64,000 nucleotides of DNA from Bolinopsis microptera. Lineage: Eukaryota; Ctenophora; Tentaculata; Lobata; Bolinopsidae. A program made the translations under genes and the position numbers. The stretch spans positions 13,249,182-13,313,181 of the forward strand of contig NC_087074.1 in assembly GCF_026151205.1 (NCBI RefSeq), in the 5' to 3' direction. The notes beneath the pieces were generated by a model that did not search any database, was not told the DNA's origin, and worked only from the letters and a program-made list of their open reading frames with translations. Numbering within the stretch: the first letter of the stretch is position 1; each line of letters starts with the position of its first letter. Below are positions 1-12,300 of this stretch, one piece after another.

Positions 1-74
1 ACATGATTTGAACACTAATTTTTTTCTGGTGTTGAAATTTTGACGATAACTCACCTCGCCAACATTCTCCCCAG

Positions 75-790
75 GTAGAAAACCTTCTCCCACAGTTCTA
101 CCTCCGCAAGATTAACCTAAAGAAAGCAAAATATTTTGTTAATCAAGGTCGGAAATTCCTCGGGGGTCTATGTTGTGGAATCACTATCAAAGATATACCT
201 TTTAACGGTGAAACCATAAACGAAGCTCTTCATCCAAACAAGGTATTTATCTTCCCTATAAGCTTAATTGCTTAATCAATTTCCAACCAAATTTATTGGA
301 ATCATGAGTGTCCGATCATTTATTGTGGAAAATAAAAATTCGTGCTGTTTCCTTTTCCGTTTCACTGAAATACCAACCCATCTAATTACAATCATGTTAC
401 TTTCAGACCGGTGTAGACGAATTAAAGTCCACCACGGAGTCGCTTGAGAAGAGTGTTAGGAGGATGAGAGTGCAAGTTGATCAGGTGATTAACATTCCTA
501 AAAATAACAATTTGTTATTTCATTGTTAAGATAAAATAGGCGGACTTTTCCAGATTAACATTCCTTCACGCAATGTTTGTACCCACGACTACCGAGAGTT
601 TGTGTAACACAGAGAGGGCGCATAAAACAACAAAAAGAAAGCAACTAAACCCTCCCCCTTTCAGCTAACCCAGCAAAACGGCCACATAATCAGGATGTTG
701 CACGTGCTCTCAGCTGGAACCAGCTCTACTGCTAGTGACGATATAAACGTGGACCAGGACCTTTACACTGAGATCGGATCCAGACCGTAA
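75..790 (+). CDS. 3' exons of an unidentified gene (partial)
   Basis: Three consecutive exons read open in one phase: 75-242, 407-484 and 665-790. Each is bounded by AG acceptors and GT donors, and all junctions are phase 0. The last exon ends at a TAA at 788-790, and an AATAAA signal follows at 906-911. The 123 visible residues start with a basic, mixed segment (VENLLPQFYLRKINLKKAKY). A short heptad-like stretch (DELKSTTESLEKSVRRMRVQ) follows that could form a coiled coil, and the protein ends TEIGSRP. The 5' part lies outside the window. A soluble C-terminal tail of a larger, perhaps membrane, protein is possible, but I do not recognise the family. The exon structure is well supported; the identity is unknown. 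Confidence 0.6.
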
Positions 791-1130
791 ATATTTTGGG
801 TGATGTTTTTGTGTGATTTGATAACCTTTGTCAGTGTGAGGTTCTTTTGGATTTTGTGAAAAAATCTTTTCTTTTTCTGTATGTGTGATTTGACAGTTCA
901 GCATGAATAAATGGGGCATTTTTCAATCGATTTCGGGATAAATTCCACTTGTTTTTCCCATTTTTTATTTTTAGTGAATCCTATTATATTTTTAATTTGT
1001 GTAATTTCAGTGTTATGTACAGTTTTCAGCATTTTCACATTCACCTAGCTAGACACAATTTAGCAAGTTTGAAAAATTTGAAAAGAAATATTGCATTTTA
1101 TTTTTAACTATTTTTATCTGTTACTGTTAG

Positions 1131-2172
1131 GGAGCGTTCACATATTATGTTGATATGACGTCAGCAATATTTTGGCCAATTTACCCCCCTCCCCCTGTCA
1201 ATAACTGTCATCATTGAGCGACCCCCCCCCCCCCCCCCCCCTGATGACGTCAGCATTTTCCAGACCCCCCCCCCTGATGACGTCATCATTTTCCAGACCC
1301 CCCCCCCCCCCCCCCCCCGATGACGTTACTAACATTATTTGTCGCAAACAGTGCAAAGCGGCAGAGTAGGATCTTTTGCATTTTGGCACTGCACGTTTTT
1401 CTCCCGCTGGATCATGATTAGCTTTATAATTATGTAGTGAATTTAAATTTCGCAGCGTAATTTTCGTTATGAGATCGAGATCAAAATTACTAGTGACTTG
1501 GGACCCTCGGCTAAGTGTTCATAACCACCTGGCTTAGTGTTTATAATTATAAACGATCGAAGCGGAGGAGATGTCAATATGGCGGAAATTGGCAGGCTGA
1601 GCAGTGAGCCCAGTAATATAATTATAAGGGGTCGTTCACATATAATTACGTAATCAATATTTTAGCAATTTTTACCCCCCTTCCCCCTCCGTAATCAACC
1701 GTCATCAAGAAGTAAGAACCAACCCCCCTCCTGACAGCAATATTACGTAATCATGGCCTGACAACCCCCCCCCCCCCCCCCCCCCCCCCTTGACTTTTTT
1801 CCCTAAAAAACACTTTTCTCTACGTTTCATCATTCATGCTACCCTGATCATGCTATCATGATGAGCCGAAATAATTGTTATGAATATGATATCCGGCCAA
1901 GCACCTTCTAAACTACTTACTTACTATTATAACCGGATATTCGATCAATTTCTAAAAGTAAATTTTATCACTATTAGTATTAGAGTGAAATTGAATGGAA
2001 TTTGAATTAAAATATTGTCAAATTGTTATTATGCTAGAGGGTAAAAAAGAAAATGTTGATTACGTAATTAACGACCAACCCCCCCCCCCCCCCCCCCCCC
2101 CCCTTGTAATCAACCGTAAGCATTTGGAAACCCCCCATCGGCTGATTTCGTAATATGTTCGAACGACCCCTA
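1131..2172. repeat. Cluster of MITE-like elements with poly-C tracts
   Basis: Two related units lie here. One begins at 1131 (GGAGCGTTCACATATTATG) and includes long C runs near 1220 and 1300. The second begins at 1629 (GGGGTCGTTCACATATAA) and ends at about 2172 with the reverse complement of its start (AATATGTTCGAACGACCCC). C-runs occur near 1765-1790 and 2080-2103. The same termini recur near 41172 and 43650. The terminal inverted repeats with no coding content indicate non-autonomous DNA transposons. Short ORFs across the C-runs (poly-Gly on the minus strand) are artefacts. Confidence 0.7.
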
Positions 2173-2269
2173 AACACCGCCCTCGTGTTATGTGGTATAT
2201 GTCCCTTTTTTATTTTTGCGTGCAATGTCAATTTAATACTTAACTTTTATAAAGTGTTCATTGTTTCAG

Positions 2270-2366
2270 GATGACAAGCAAGTCTCTGGACACAACCGCT
2301 CAAACTCTTGTTGCAGAGCACAAAGTATTTGATAGGTGGAACAGACAATCGCAAACACACCATTAA
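2270..2366 (+). other. Possible small terminal exon
   Basis: A good acceptor (TTGTTTCAG) ends at 2269 and is followed by a 31-codon open frame from ATG 2271 to TAA 2366 (MTSKSLDTTAQTLVAEHKVF...). It could be an alternative last exon of the gene ending at 790, or chance. No other support is visible. Confidence 0.2.
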
Positions 2367-2779
2367 CCAACTAATTCTGCGATCTGGTTGAAATGCAATA
2401 TTATGATTATGAAGGTGCAGAATTATTAATAATAATATTATGTCCTAGCCATTCTCGTGTGTCACATTAAACATCAACGATGATAACTACAAATGAAAAC
2501 ATTTATCCGGGACGGCGTGACTGTTATGCTGGTGATAATTCACCGTCACGTGGACTGTTACTGGTATTATATTAGTTATATTAGTGACAGTGTTACTGTA
2601 AGTGTAGTGTTACCTGGTACACCCGGCACACCAGTCCCTGTGCGCGGCGCTCTTTTCAAGCTTCTTATAAATAGTCGACGGATCAACATTTGTTTGCCTT
2701 TAATTTTTGCAAATAATTAAGGTGAGAATTCTGCCCAAATGTAATTTGTTAGACACATTTTGAGAACCTAAATTATAAA

Positions 2780-3666
2780 TTATAAATATTTACCTGGTTT
2801 AATACCCAAAAAGACAGTCTTGAGTCTGCCAACCATCCAGAGCCAGCACAAGGAGACCATCCAAAACAGTAGCGATATTGCAGCAGTACCAGAGGGAAAG
2901 AAAGGGAATTGTATGTGGGATCATCTATCAGGTAGTTTTGCTGGAACAGCACACCGGTAATTACACCAACTATCAGGAGAATTAGACCACCTGCTTCTGT
3001 GTGCAGGAAAAAAGTTAATTGGGTTGAACATGTGCCTATTTAACTTCAAGCATTCAACAGAGCTCATGTGACCAACTTAGCTGCCTATTTTAGCTATTTT
3101 GAAAGAAACTTACTGGCTCTTTTATGGTTAAGGTAAACGAAGCAGGCCAACAAACCGACGACACTCTGTATTGTAAATAGAGCTGCAGTGTTAATGAAAC
3201 AATCCTGGTCCGGACAGGCGAAGTGAGAATAAGATAGGGACCACGTGGCGGTCACGATTAGTAAACCTCTTGATGCTGCAGAGAAGTTAGGAAAATGAGT
3301 GGTGTATTTTAAGAAAAGAAGATTGATACATGTTATTTATGATTTATTAAACTCTGAAAATTGAAGTCTACTGAGATCGAGACAGAGAATGTAAATGAAT
3401 TTATTAAAATGCTTAGTGTACAAAACATCATAGATTAAAATTTAAATATCTGGTGGTAGAACTAGAATAATAGCACCAATAAAGAACTCACCGCAAGTAG
3501 AAGCACAGATGCTTGGTGCTTGGACCACTTAACACAGCTTTTACCAGAGCGTATGTGTTGAGACACATAGCAAAGATGATTGCTGCCGAGGAAAGGTAGA
3601 CAGGCGGGAAACCAGTCACACTGAACTTTATCTCAGCTAGGTATTGGTAAACTACCGCGATAGCTC
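2780..3666 (-). CDS. Multi-pass membrane protein, three exons, apparent frameshift
   Basis: Minus-strand exons 3492-3666, 3114-3268 and 2780-2996 join with matching phases (1, 2, 1), given acceptors before 3666, 3268 and 2996. The product has four hydrophobic stretches: around SSAAIIFAMCLNTYALV, LLIVTATWSLSY, FTIQSVVGLLACFVYL and GGLILLIVGVITGVLF. A short loop with CPDQDC sits between the second and third. In the last exon the frame carrying GVLFQQNYLIDDPTYN loses hydrophobicity. A different frame then encodes a clear further membrane segment (AAISLLFWMVSLCWLWMVG) ending at a stop at 2780. This suggests a one-base indel near 2905, either a sequencing error or a decaying gene. The topology is MARVEL-like, which is inference only. 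Upstream exons were not found. Confidence 0.4.
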
Positions 3667-5858
3667 CTGCGACTGAAATTTAGTATTTCAATTTCATATG
3701 TTTATAATTACTGGGCGGCGCTCAGCCTGCCATTCCACCGCAGCTTCAATGTTTACGACCATTATTAGCCTGGGTACCCACTCCCCGGCCAGGTAAGTTT
3801 ATCAAAGCACAAAATCGCGTAAAGAAGCACCCTCTAACTAAACACTCTTTGTTTAAAAATAATTTAAAAGCAATTGGGATTTTATTTGATTTATAGTACT
3901 ATACAGAAAAGACTGGTTACCAAGGCACTGCCGACTGGATTGAAGTATTGGTTCCATTAGGACTAAGTAGTGAGTACTGACAACTGATTAGTGAGTACTG
4001 ACAACTGATTAGTGAGTACTGACAACTGAGTACTTGATGTAATGCAAACGAGTTTAAAATTAAATTTAAAAGAGCCTAGATAGCTGAATAAAACATAAGA
4101 CAATAGATAAGATAAGGACATTTAAAAGGTTAGTTACGATGATGCGTAACCATTTTGTATATTTCTTGCTGATTCTGTTTTTAAAACTTATTATTAACCA
4201 CTCATTTAATTTTTGAAAATCTGTCAGACATGATTAGTTATAGTAATAGTAACATATGGCAATTTTATGTATCAGTATTTCTTGGTTTTTTGGTATTTCT
4301 TGGTATTTCTTGGAAGGACAGGTGTATTATTATATTATAACAAAGTCATCTTTTGATGAAAAATCGCTGAAATGGAGATTTCCTATCAATCTTAATCATG
4401 TGGTTCATCTTTGGAATGTATGCTATTTTTGTTTAAAAATGAGTGCAGAGTAACAAATTTTGAGATTTCGAGCAGTAAGTATAATGATTTAATTTTGATA
4501 ATCTAGATGGAGAAGATTATAAAATTGTTAGGCGTGAAATCAGCTCATCTTCGGAGAGTCACATGATCATATGATTCCATTTTGAGAATCGAGATAGTAT
4601 ACATTTTTGGTAATAAGACACCAAATTTCTTTGGTGAGTAGATAAATCTCAACGCGACGATTGCAATCTAACAAGTCACTGCTCTAGGAGTAGGAGAGTC
4701 TCATGATCATATGATTGCACAATGAGAATTCTATGAGATAACAGTTTCATTTCAAATCTCACGATAAAAAGCTGTCTGTTTATTCTCTTACGTGAGCTTG
4801 ACAGCTGCATTCGTAGTTTGTTATGTTTCTCTGAACAATGCCTACTGTTTAATTTCAAACAGTTCTAAGTACATTTAAACTCATTGATTCATTCCGTAGT
4901 ATTTGTATCTAACACTTTGCAACAAAGAATAAATCATGGGGTTCCTCATTGAGAACCACACATGTGTAACTTAGAGTCAACCTGTTTGTCACTTCAGACT
5001 TGTTAATGTAAGTATTATATAGGCCACTTTTTAAGTTTTAAAGAATTTCTATGGCATGTACTTTTCTTGTGCATTTGACTGTTATCAACGCGGAAGTCAT
5101 ATTTATTAATAGTATTATAAGTTGGTTGACGATGTCAACCCATCGAGATCGTTGCTCTGCGAAGCAGAGCAACGATCGACGATGCGAAGTTGACATACGT
5201 TGCATGCCACTTTTCGCGCGCGAAGCGCGCGCCGCCGAAACATGTATCAAATGCGAAGCAAGAATGCTAGTTCGCGCGGCGCGTCGAAGCGGCGAAGTCC
5301 TCCAATATTATAAGTATTACGATTAACTGATTCCAGGCAGAGGAACTTAATTCAGTTAATCATAATCTTATTATATATAAAGCGAGACAATATAAATATA
5401 TATATAAATATATATATCGTCTCGCTTTATATATAGTAAGATCCATATATATATATATAGCGATCCGTGCCATTTTACTGACACCACGGCATCAATTTTA
5501 ACGCGACTTTCCGCAAAAACCGTAAAAGATATACAACTTAAACTTTTTTGACTGGTTCAAATGTTTTTATGCTTTTCAAATCAGCATGAAAAAATAAAAA
5601 ATTGGCCATGAAATAAAAATTTCAGTGCCCAAAATTTGGATCCCCAAGTGGTGTCAAAAACGCGATTTAAATATACCTTACTCGGGATTATTATGACCGG
5701 GATAAAGTGGCGGGTTTAGGGTAATTTCGCCATATTTTTCCCGAACCACATTTTCACCGGTCGTTAATAAACCCGTCGTAATAATCCCGAGTAAGGTAGG
5801 TAATAATTATTTAAGTCTCTTGAGTCTTGACACCACTTGAGGGTTATATGGGTTCCTA
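3667..5858. other. Intergenic, short repeats and palindromes
   Basis: No gene is seen. Contents: a 21-bp tandem repeat (about 3969-4034, unit GTGAGTACTGACAACTGATTA); imperfect direct repeats around 4555 and 4690 (TCATGATCATATGATT); GC-rich palindromes at 5143-5180 and 5213-5232; an AT-rich inverted repeat at 5375-5440 whose arms read ATAAAGCGAGAC; and a MITE at 5684-5798. ORFs across the GC palindromes are on both strands and look fortuitous. Confidence 0.5.
5684..5798. repeat. Short MITE nested in a second inverted repeat
   Basis: The left end CCTTACTCGGGATTATTATG is mirrored by the right end TAATAATCCCGAGTAAGG. Outside it, CAAGTGGTGTCAA (about 5645) is mirrored by TTGACACCACTTG (about 5827), so one palindromic element seems to sit inside another. 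There is no coding content. Confidence 0.55.
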
Positions 5859-7301
5859 CTAGTATTAATAAAGTAGAAAGCCCGTGATCACATGGAGAAA
5901 GGTAATAGTATTCTTTGGAAGTCAGTTTTTATCGCAGCAAAAAATATCCGTCACAACCGAATAATTACAGCCCATTAAAATGTAGTTCGCCGCACTGAAC
6001 AAAACGTAATTACCACAAAACCGATAAAAATGACGTTAAAACAATTATTGCACGTGCACGTGCGTGAAATAACCCCCGTTACTATGGTTACTTTGCAACT
6101 ACCTATTTCTCATCTATTTGCACGTGGGCGGTCGTACAAACGAAGATAATTCTCTGAATTATAATTAAGACTAGAAAACCGGTGGTCACAGGGAGGAAGC
6201 TAATAGTATTTTTTGTTAAGTTGTTAGTAAGTTTAAATCGCGTCAAAAAATATCCTACACAACCGAAGATACAGCCGATTAAAATGTTGCTCGCACTAAA
6301 CACAACGTAATATCAACAAAACCGATAAAAATGCCGTTTTAACAATCTTTGCACGTGCACGTGCGTGTAACAACCCTCGTTACCATGGTTACTTTGCAAC
6401 CTTTTGCTTTTTACCTACTTTGCACGTGGGCGGTCGTACATTGTACATACAGTGTACAATTGTAAAAAGATAATTATCTGAATTATAATATAGACTAGAA
6501 AGCCCGTGGTAACAGGGAGGAAGCTAATAGTATTATTTGAAATAAATCACATACAGAAATATTCATCCCAACCGAGGATATAGCCGATTTAAATGTCAGC
6601 AATTTAAACACGACCTAATTACCACAAAAACGATCAAAATGACGTTAAACAATCATTGCACGTGCACGTGCGTGTAAAAACCCTCGTTACCATGGTTACT
6701 ATGCAACTTCATTATTATTATTTGTGCTGTCTGCACGTGGGCGGTCGTACAGACTTGTATCACGCGGTGACCCCCACTGTCGGTGACCCCCACTGTCGCT
6801 ACAGGGGGAGCCGCGCACTTCGTGCGCGGCGGGTCATACAACGTATGACAAGTACAGACAGCATAAATAATTCTTTGAATTATAATATAGACTAGAAAAC
6901 CCGTGGTCACAGGGAGGAAGCTAATAGCATTTTTTGTTAGGAACTTTAAATCGCGTCAAAAAATATCCTACACAACCGAAGATACAGATAAAATGTTGTA
7001 GCGCGATGCACTACTGGGTCGCGCCGCGCATCAAATAATTCTTATACTCGCAACCACAGATGCAGATCGGCGAGATGCGAAGGATTGACATCGTGAATCA
7101 AGATAAAATGTTGCTCGCACTAAACACAACGTAATATCAACAAAAACGATAAAAAATGCCGTTTTAACAATCTTTGCACGTGCACGTGCGTGTAACAATC
7201 CTCGTTACCATGGTAACTACGCCATTTCCTATTTCTCGTCTGATTTGCACGTGGGCGGTCGAACAGACAACAGAAAGAATTCTCTGAATTATAGTAAAGC
7301 T
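5859..7301 (-). mobile_element. Four head-to-tail non-autonomous Helitrons
   Basis: Four reverse-oriented copies of one ~300-400 bp element occupy 5859-6170, 6171-6494, 6495-6891 and 6892-7301. In element orientation each begins TCTCTACTATAATTC or a close variant. Each carries GTACGACCGCCCACGTGCAA and the palindrome GCACGTGCACGTGC. Each ends with a small hairpin (CCCTGTGACCACGGG) followed by TTTTCTAG. The 5'-TC, the 3' hairpin and the CTAG end are classical Helitron termini. Copies abut directly (CTAG then TCT) with no spacer. Copy 3 carries an extra GC-rich insert near 6750-6830 that resembles sequence at 14236-14330. No Rep/helicase is encoded. Confidence 0.75.
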
Positions 7302-9356
7302 GTGACCCTATAATAGTACTAATTATAGTACTATACACTATGACTAGGTGGTATTAGGTCATGATGCGATGAGGGAAAGTATCGACTGACACCGAAAAAC
7401 AAAGACGTGAGAGTAATTAAGAGTTTACGGGTACAAAACATACATAGATAAAACTTTGAAGGAGAGCCAAGTTTGAGCTAGAATAGGAAACAATTGCACT
7501 GCCACACTTGAAATTTGTATCTGATGAGGGCGGTTGTAAACTGACCACAGCTATACTTATATGTTAATAAACCATATCATTTCCAATTTATCACTAAACT
7601 TTGAACTTATTTCCGATTTTTCACGTTTTGAGTACGCCTTGACTTTGGGAGTTGATTAGTACAATTAGTAAGTTTTTCGTATAGAAATACTGACGAGTGT
7701 AGGCAGGGAAAATTAGTATGTGCCTGATTTAAACAATTAAACACTTGGTCCACAGAGTTCAGTTCTCACCGAAGTACTAATACTAAGGAAATTAGTTTTA
7801 TTGTTAATAAAATTGATTTGAAACAAAAATGTTTGCCAAAATTCACGTTACATTTCTGCTGACGTCAGCAAGGCTCAGACCACCCTCCTACCCCCCGTCA
7901 GCATTTCCAAACCCCCCACCCCCTACCCCCTGCTGACGTCATACGTAAACGCTTCCATATTGTTTACTGGGCGGCGCTCAGTGAATGAACATAAATATAA
8001 TAGCCTGGGGTTCCCAGGTAACCATATTGTATTTTTGAATACAATATGGAAAGTTTTTTTTCAGGATTGAAATATAGCAAGTGAAATGATAAATCAAGTA
8101 AGATTTTGGCTTTGCTGCGCCAATTTAGGGGTCAAAGGATAAAGTCCTTTAAATTTTGAAAATATACTTACAGTTACACTCACAGTAATAGGTCTCAAAA
8201 AGGGTGCAAAGAGGGAGAATTTGCAAATGTTTTTGGACAATTTGCTTAAAGGAAGGCATTTTAGCAATGAGAAATGTAAATTTGTACTACACTTTGTCTT
8301 TAGCAGTAAGGCAATTTGGATAATGCAATGACGGATTGACCAAATGAGCCAAAGAATGTTGGCCCCTTTCCACCCCTTGCCAAGATTGCCCCCCCTCCTC
8401 TTCCTACACCCCTGGTATAAGAGCAACGGTCGTGCTTGTCAGCACGGTGATAATATATCATATAGATTATTATAGATGACGCTTTGGCAGTCAATAATAG
8501 GTTATATGCAAGTGTCCGTAGACAGTGGATCCAACAGCTTTAAAGAAAAAGCCATCTTGAACCACAGGTCTTGAAGATAATTGTTTAGACTTTAGTTTAC
8601 ATTATATAAAAAAATTATTTGACATCGTCATTACCACTTAATGACGTCATCAAGTTTACTGTTTTTGTAACTTTATTTTTGACAAAGTAATAACTTTTCT
8701 AAAGATATTTGCTATTGAAGTTAGTGATAACACCCATTTTGTGATTTAGTAATAGTATTCTTTGGTGTTTCTAATTTTGCTCCTTCATAAAATTAAAAAT
8801 TAAATTGTTAAATTTGAACAAGAGTCTTGAAACATCCTGCACTACAAATATATATCAAATAGTGCGAGGAAGCGATCGCGAAGTAACTGAGTCAATATAT
8901 TTTAATGTTACCATGTGCTATGGGGTGGCCATTGTCAGTTGTCACCATTCATCACAGACCAGGAGTTTTACCGCCTCTCATTATGACAAACAATTGATAC
9001 TACATACGTTCTTTGAATGAAATATAATAAACAAATAGTCGATGCTCTTTACTTGCCTCACAGAGGGTCAATCGGTAACTGCAATGACAGTTACGAGAGC
9101 TGACAACTGACGTTATTAATTTTCCTCCTCCAGGACCGAAGTTTATATTACTTATCTTAGAATTGTTTTTTCGGTTTCGACTCATTCGAGTAGGAACATC
9201 TTGCCGCAAATTCCACAATTCATTTACCACTTTTTACCACCTTCCTTGTTTGTCAAATATCTTTAGTTGTGAAAATGTTAATACTATAATCGATCCAACA
9301 CTGGTACATTAATTTTAGGAAGAAGTGAGAGGGTTGTTAAGTGAATCAAAAAAGAA
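7302..9356. other. Intergenic, repeat remnants
   Basis: No gene is visible. Contents: C-rich MITE-like sequence at about 7855-7950; a TACTGGGCGGCGCTCAG motif near 7965, shared with 3709; a small hairpin at 8022-8050 (CCATATTGTATT arms); and a dispersed repeat at about 8475-8710. The last ~170 bp before 9357 match the sequence before 21794 and probably contain the promoter/5'UTR of the LDLa-GPCR copies. Confidence 0.5.
8475..8710 (+). repeat. Dispersed repeat, copy 1
   Basis: This stretch (GACGCTTTGGCAGTC ... TTTTTGACAAAGTAATAACTTTT) recurs in diverged form at about 9948-10170. Shared blocks include ACCACAGGTCTTG, ACTTTAGTTTACAT and GATGACGTCATCAAGTT-like sequence. There is no coding sign. 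Confidence 0.55.
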
Positions 9357-12300
9357 ATGCTGCTGTCGACGGTCCTATATTTACTGATATTCGCAACAGG
9401 TAAGAGTTTAAAATATGTCTATCCAAATCACAATGCTGGCAAGCATGACCGTGCCTCTTATATTCACAATACTATTTACCCTCTTTACTATTTACCCCCT
9501 TTACTATTTACCCCCTTTACTATTTACCGCCTTGACTTTTATACCCCCTTTACTAGTATACCCCTTTATTGTTTTTCAAGCATTAAGACTCATCGAAAGT
9601 AGTTCAGCAGGTATATTTAAGTTCAAAACATTCTAATTTAATTTTAAATATGACAGGAATAAGAAATAGTTATGTAAAGGTTTTTGAGAAATTTGCGCAA
9701 AATACGCGCCAGCATGTTATACGAAATTCGGTAAAAAACCCAAAATCGCCATATTCAGGTGCTTTAAAAACCATGTTAAAATTGTGTTAGAGATCTAAAA
9801 TTTTTCAGGGCGTCTAGACGTTGACCAAATCGACTGTAAAAAAAGTTTCAAGTTTCAGGAGCATCGGGAAATGAGTTTTCTAGAACCCCTGTTTTACAAC
9901 AGATTGTCGGGAAATATACAGATATACATATATATTCAGGGATAGACGCTTTGCCAGTAAATTATAGCCTGTATTTAAGTGTCCATATATTCAAAAGTAT
10001 AAAAGATATAGCCATTTCCGACCACAGGTCTTGCGAATAATTATTTACACTTTAGTTTACATTGTATAAAAAATTATTTGACGTCATAAACACCCCTTGA
10101 TGACGTCATCAAGTTAACCGTTTTAAAAACTTGATTTTTGACAAAGTAATCACTTTTAAAATCGATTTTACACCATTAAGAATTAATTTTATTCAAGATT
10201 TGAGGACATATTGAAGTTAGATAATTGTTTAAGCATTCTGAAAATCTACCAGAAAGTTTTTCTACCTTGCTCCTTCATAAAGATATTTGTCATTGAAGTT
10301 TGTGCTTTTTTGAAGAATTATTTTATAAAAACGTCAATTTTGCGATTTAGTATTCTCTGGTGTTGGGCCATGCCTTGGGTTGTGGAGCTCAGTTCTGCTT
10401 TCTATAGGTATAAATTGTGCATTAGGCTAATTTTAAAGTTGAAAATCGAAAAGTTGCACACGTGGGGACACGCCCAAATTGATAGAAAATTGCTAAAATC
10501 ACTGAAAATTGCTGTTTTCGTCATTTTCTGTCAACTATAGAGTGCCGCTGTGATTAAAGTTCTTTTTGAAATACTTTGAAACTTTGCATGCTTATCAAAC
10601 TATATATAAAACACCAACATGAAAAAATTTACGGCGATTCAGTATTGGATGCGCACGCAACGACCGCTCAAAGTTTGCACGTGCGAAAGGTGAGAATTTT
10701 GCTCATTCGTGATTTCCAACAAATTCTGCTTTGCCACGACAGTTTAATGTCATTATATATGAATTTAATGCCAACTTGAATGAGTATAAAGTGGCATATT
10801 CAGTCAGTGATCGACTGATATGCTTACCTAAACACAAGAAAATGTTTTTAAAGGAAAAATTTCGAAATCGTTGAAACTTCTTCCTTATTGATGAAGATAT
10901 CAGTTTATATTTTGTATTTCAACTATATAAAATTAAAGTACCCTGACATTATAATCAAAAATAGATGATATTTGACCAAAACCCATAATCATGGGTAGAG
11001 TGGACCGCTGCCAGTGTCTCTCTTTCCCAAACAAAAGGAAATGATATTAATTTGATTGACCGTTCTCAAATGCAAAATGATACCGAGGATGAAATCGGTC
11101 GCTCGCTTTTCCCATTCATTTACAATTGTAATACATTAAAAAGAACTACCCGGAGGCAGCTGTACTCGGCAATAAAGTTTTAATAAACTTCAGCTAATTC
11201 AATAAGTAATAACTACCACCCTTACCCCGAAATACTAGGTATCGACCCGAACGCAACCCAAAGAGATTTTTACAGCATCTGATTGATGTAATCAATCGAA
11301 ACTTATTACAATTCGTAAGCCGTGAATGAATGGGAAAAGCGAGCGACCGATTTCATCCTCGGTATCATTTTGCATTTGAGAACGGTCAATCAAATTAATA
11401 TCATTTCCTTTTGTTTGGGAAAGAGAGACACTGGCAGCGGTCCACTCTACCCATGATTATGGGTTTTGGTCAAATAGATACTATGAAATATCAGCTTTAT
11501 GTGTGGTATAATAATCAGTTAGCAAAAATCACATAATCGATCATCACAGGGACTATAACAGAAATGCTGGACGAAGCGATAAATCACACACATTCAGTTG
11601 TACACAACAGTTCAGAGACGACACACGGTACAGTGAGCTACTCTTGTAAGTTCTGTCGGGAGGACTTTAAGTGCAAAGGAGGAGATGGTCAGGTGAAGCT
11701 CTCAGATATTTGCAGCGACAAAATTACATGCGTAGGACAGAAAGATATTTGTGAGTTTTCTAGAACATTTCCTCAGCCAGGGGAAGATGTGGTGACGTAT
11801 GAAAATGGCTTGAAAAGCATTTCTTACTGCTCGAGTATTGAAAAAGAATTCTCGAGATCAGCTGACGGAGAACAATGCGAAACAGTCCTCTTCAAACCGC
11901 AAGGTTCGGAGAATTTTACAGATATAGAGATAGCTGTCCCCGACACACATTTAGTAGACTGTGAGCAGTATTATGGGGAAGCTTATCTTTATCTGAGTTG
12001 TCTAGATAAATGCCTTGTCCCCGCACAATGCCCACTTACCGAGAACAACACTTGTGCTGATAAGTTCCGTTGTGAGGATAACTCTTCACACTGTGTCCCC
12101 TACAGTAGAATCTGTGATCTGAAGGACGACTGCGAGGACGGCAGTGATGAGAGGAACTGTTCTAACAACTTCAAGTGTACCTCAGGGAGTGTTTCCTACG
12201 TGCCAATCTCTTCTAGATGTGACGGAAAAGTGGATTGCTTGGACTTTTCTGACGAGTGTAACGAGGAATGCTCCTCACGTGAACGTTTTATTCTGGGGGA

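Larger units (their letters stand above)
791..2779. other. 3' flank and repeat-rich stretch
   Basis: After the polyadenylation signal at 906-911 this stretch holds mainly poly-C-bearing palindromic elements (1131-2172) and a possible small exon at 2270-2366. Nothing else convincing is visible. Confidence 0.5.

Noticed and set aside
5038..5326. Overlapping ORFs on both strands at the GC palindromes
   Set aside because: Palindromes create mirrored ORFs. There are no domains and no splice or start context.
10211..10540. 109-codon ORF
   Set aside because: It begins just downstream of a dispersed repeat, inside the GPCR copy-1 intron, and has no motif or splice support.
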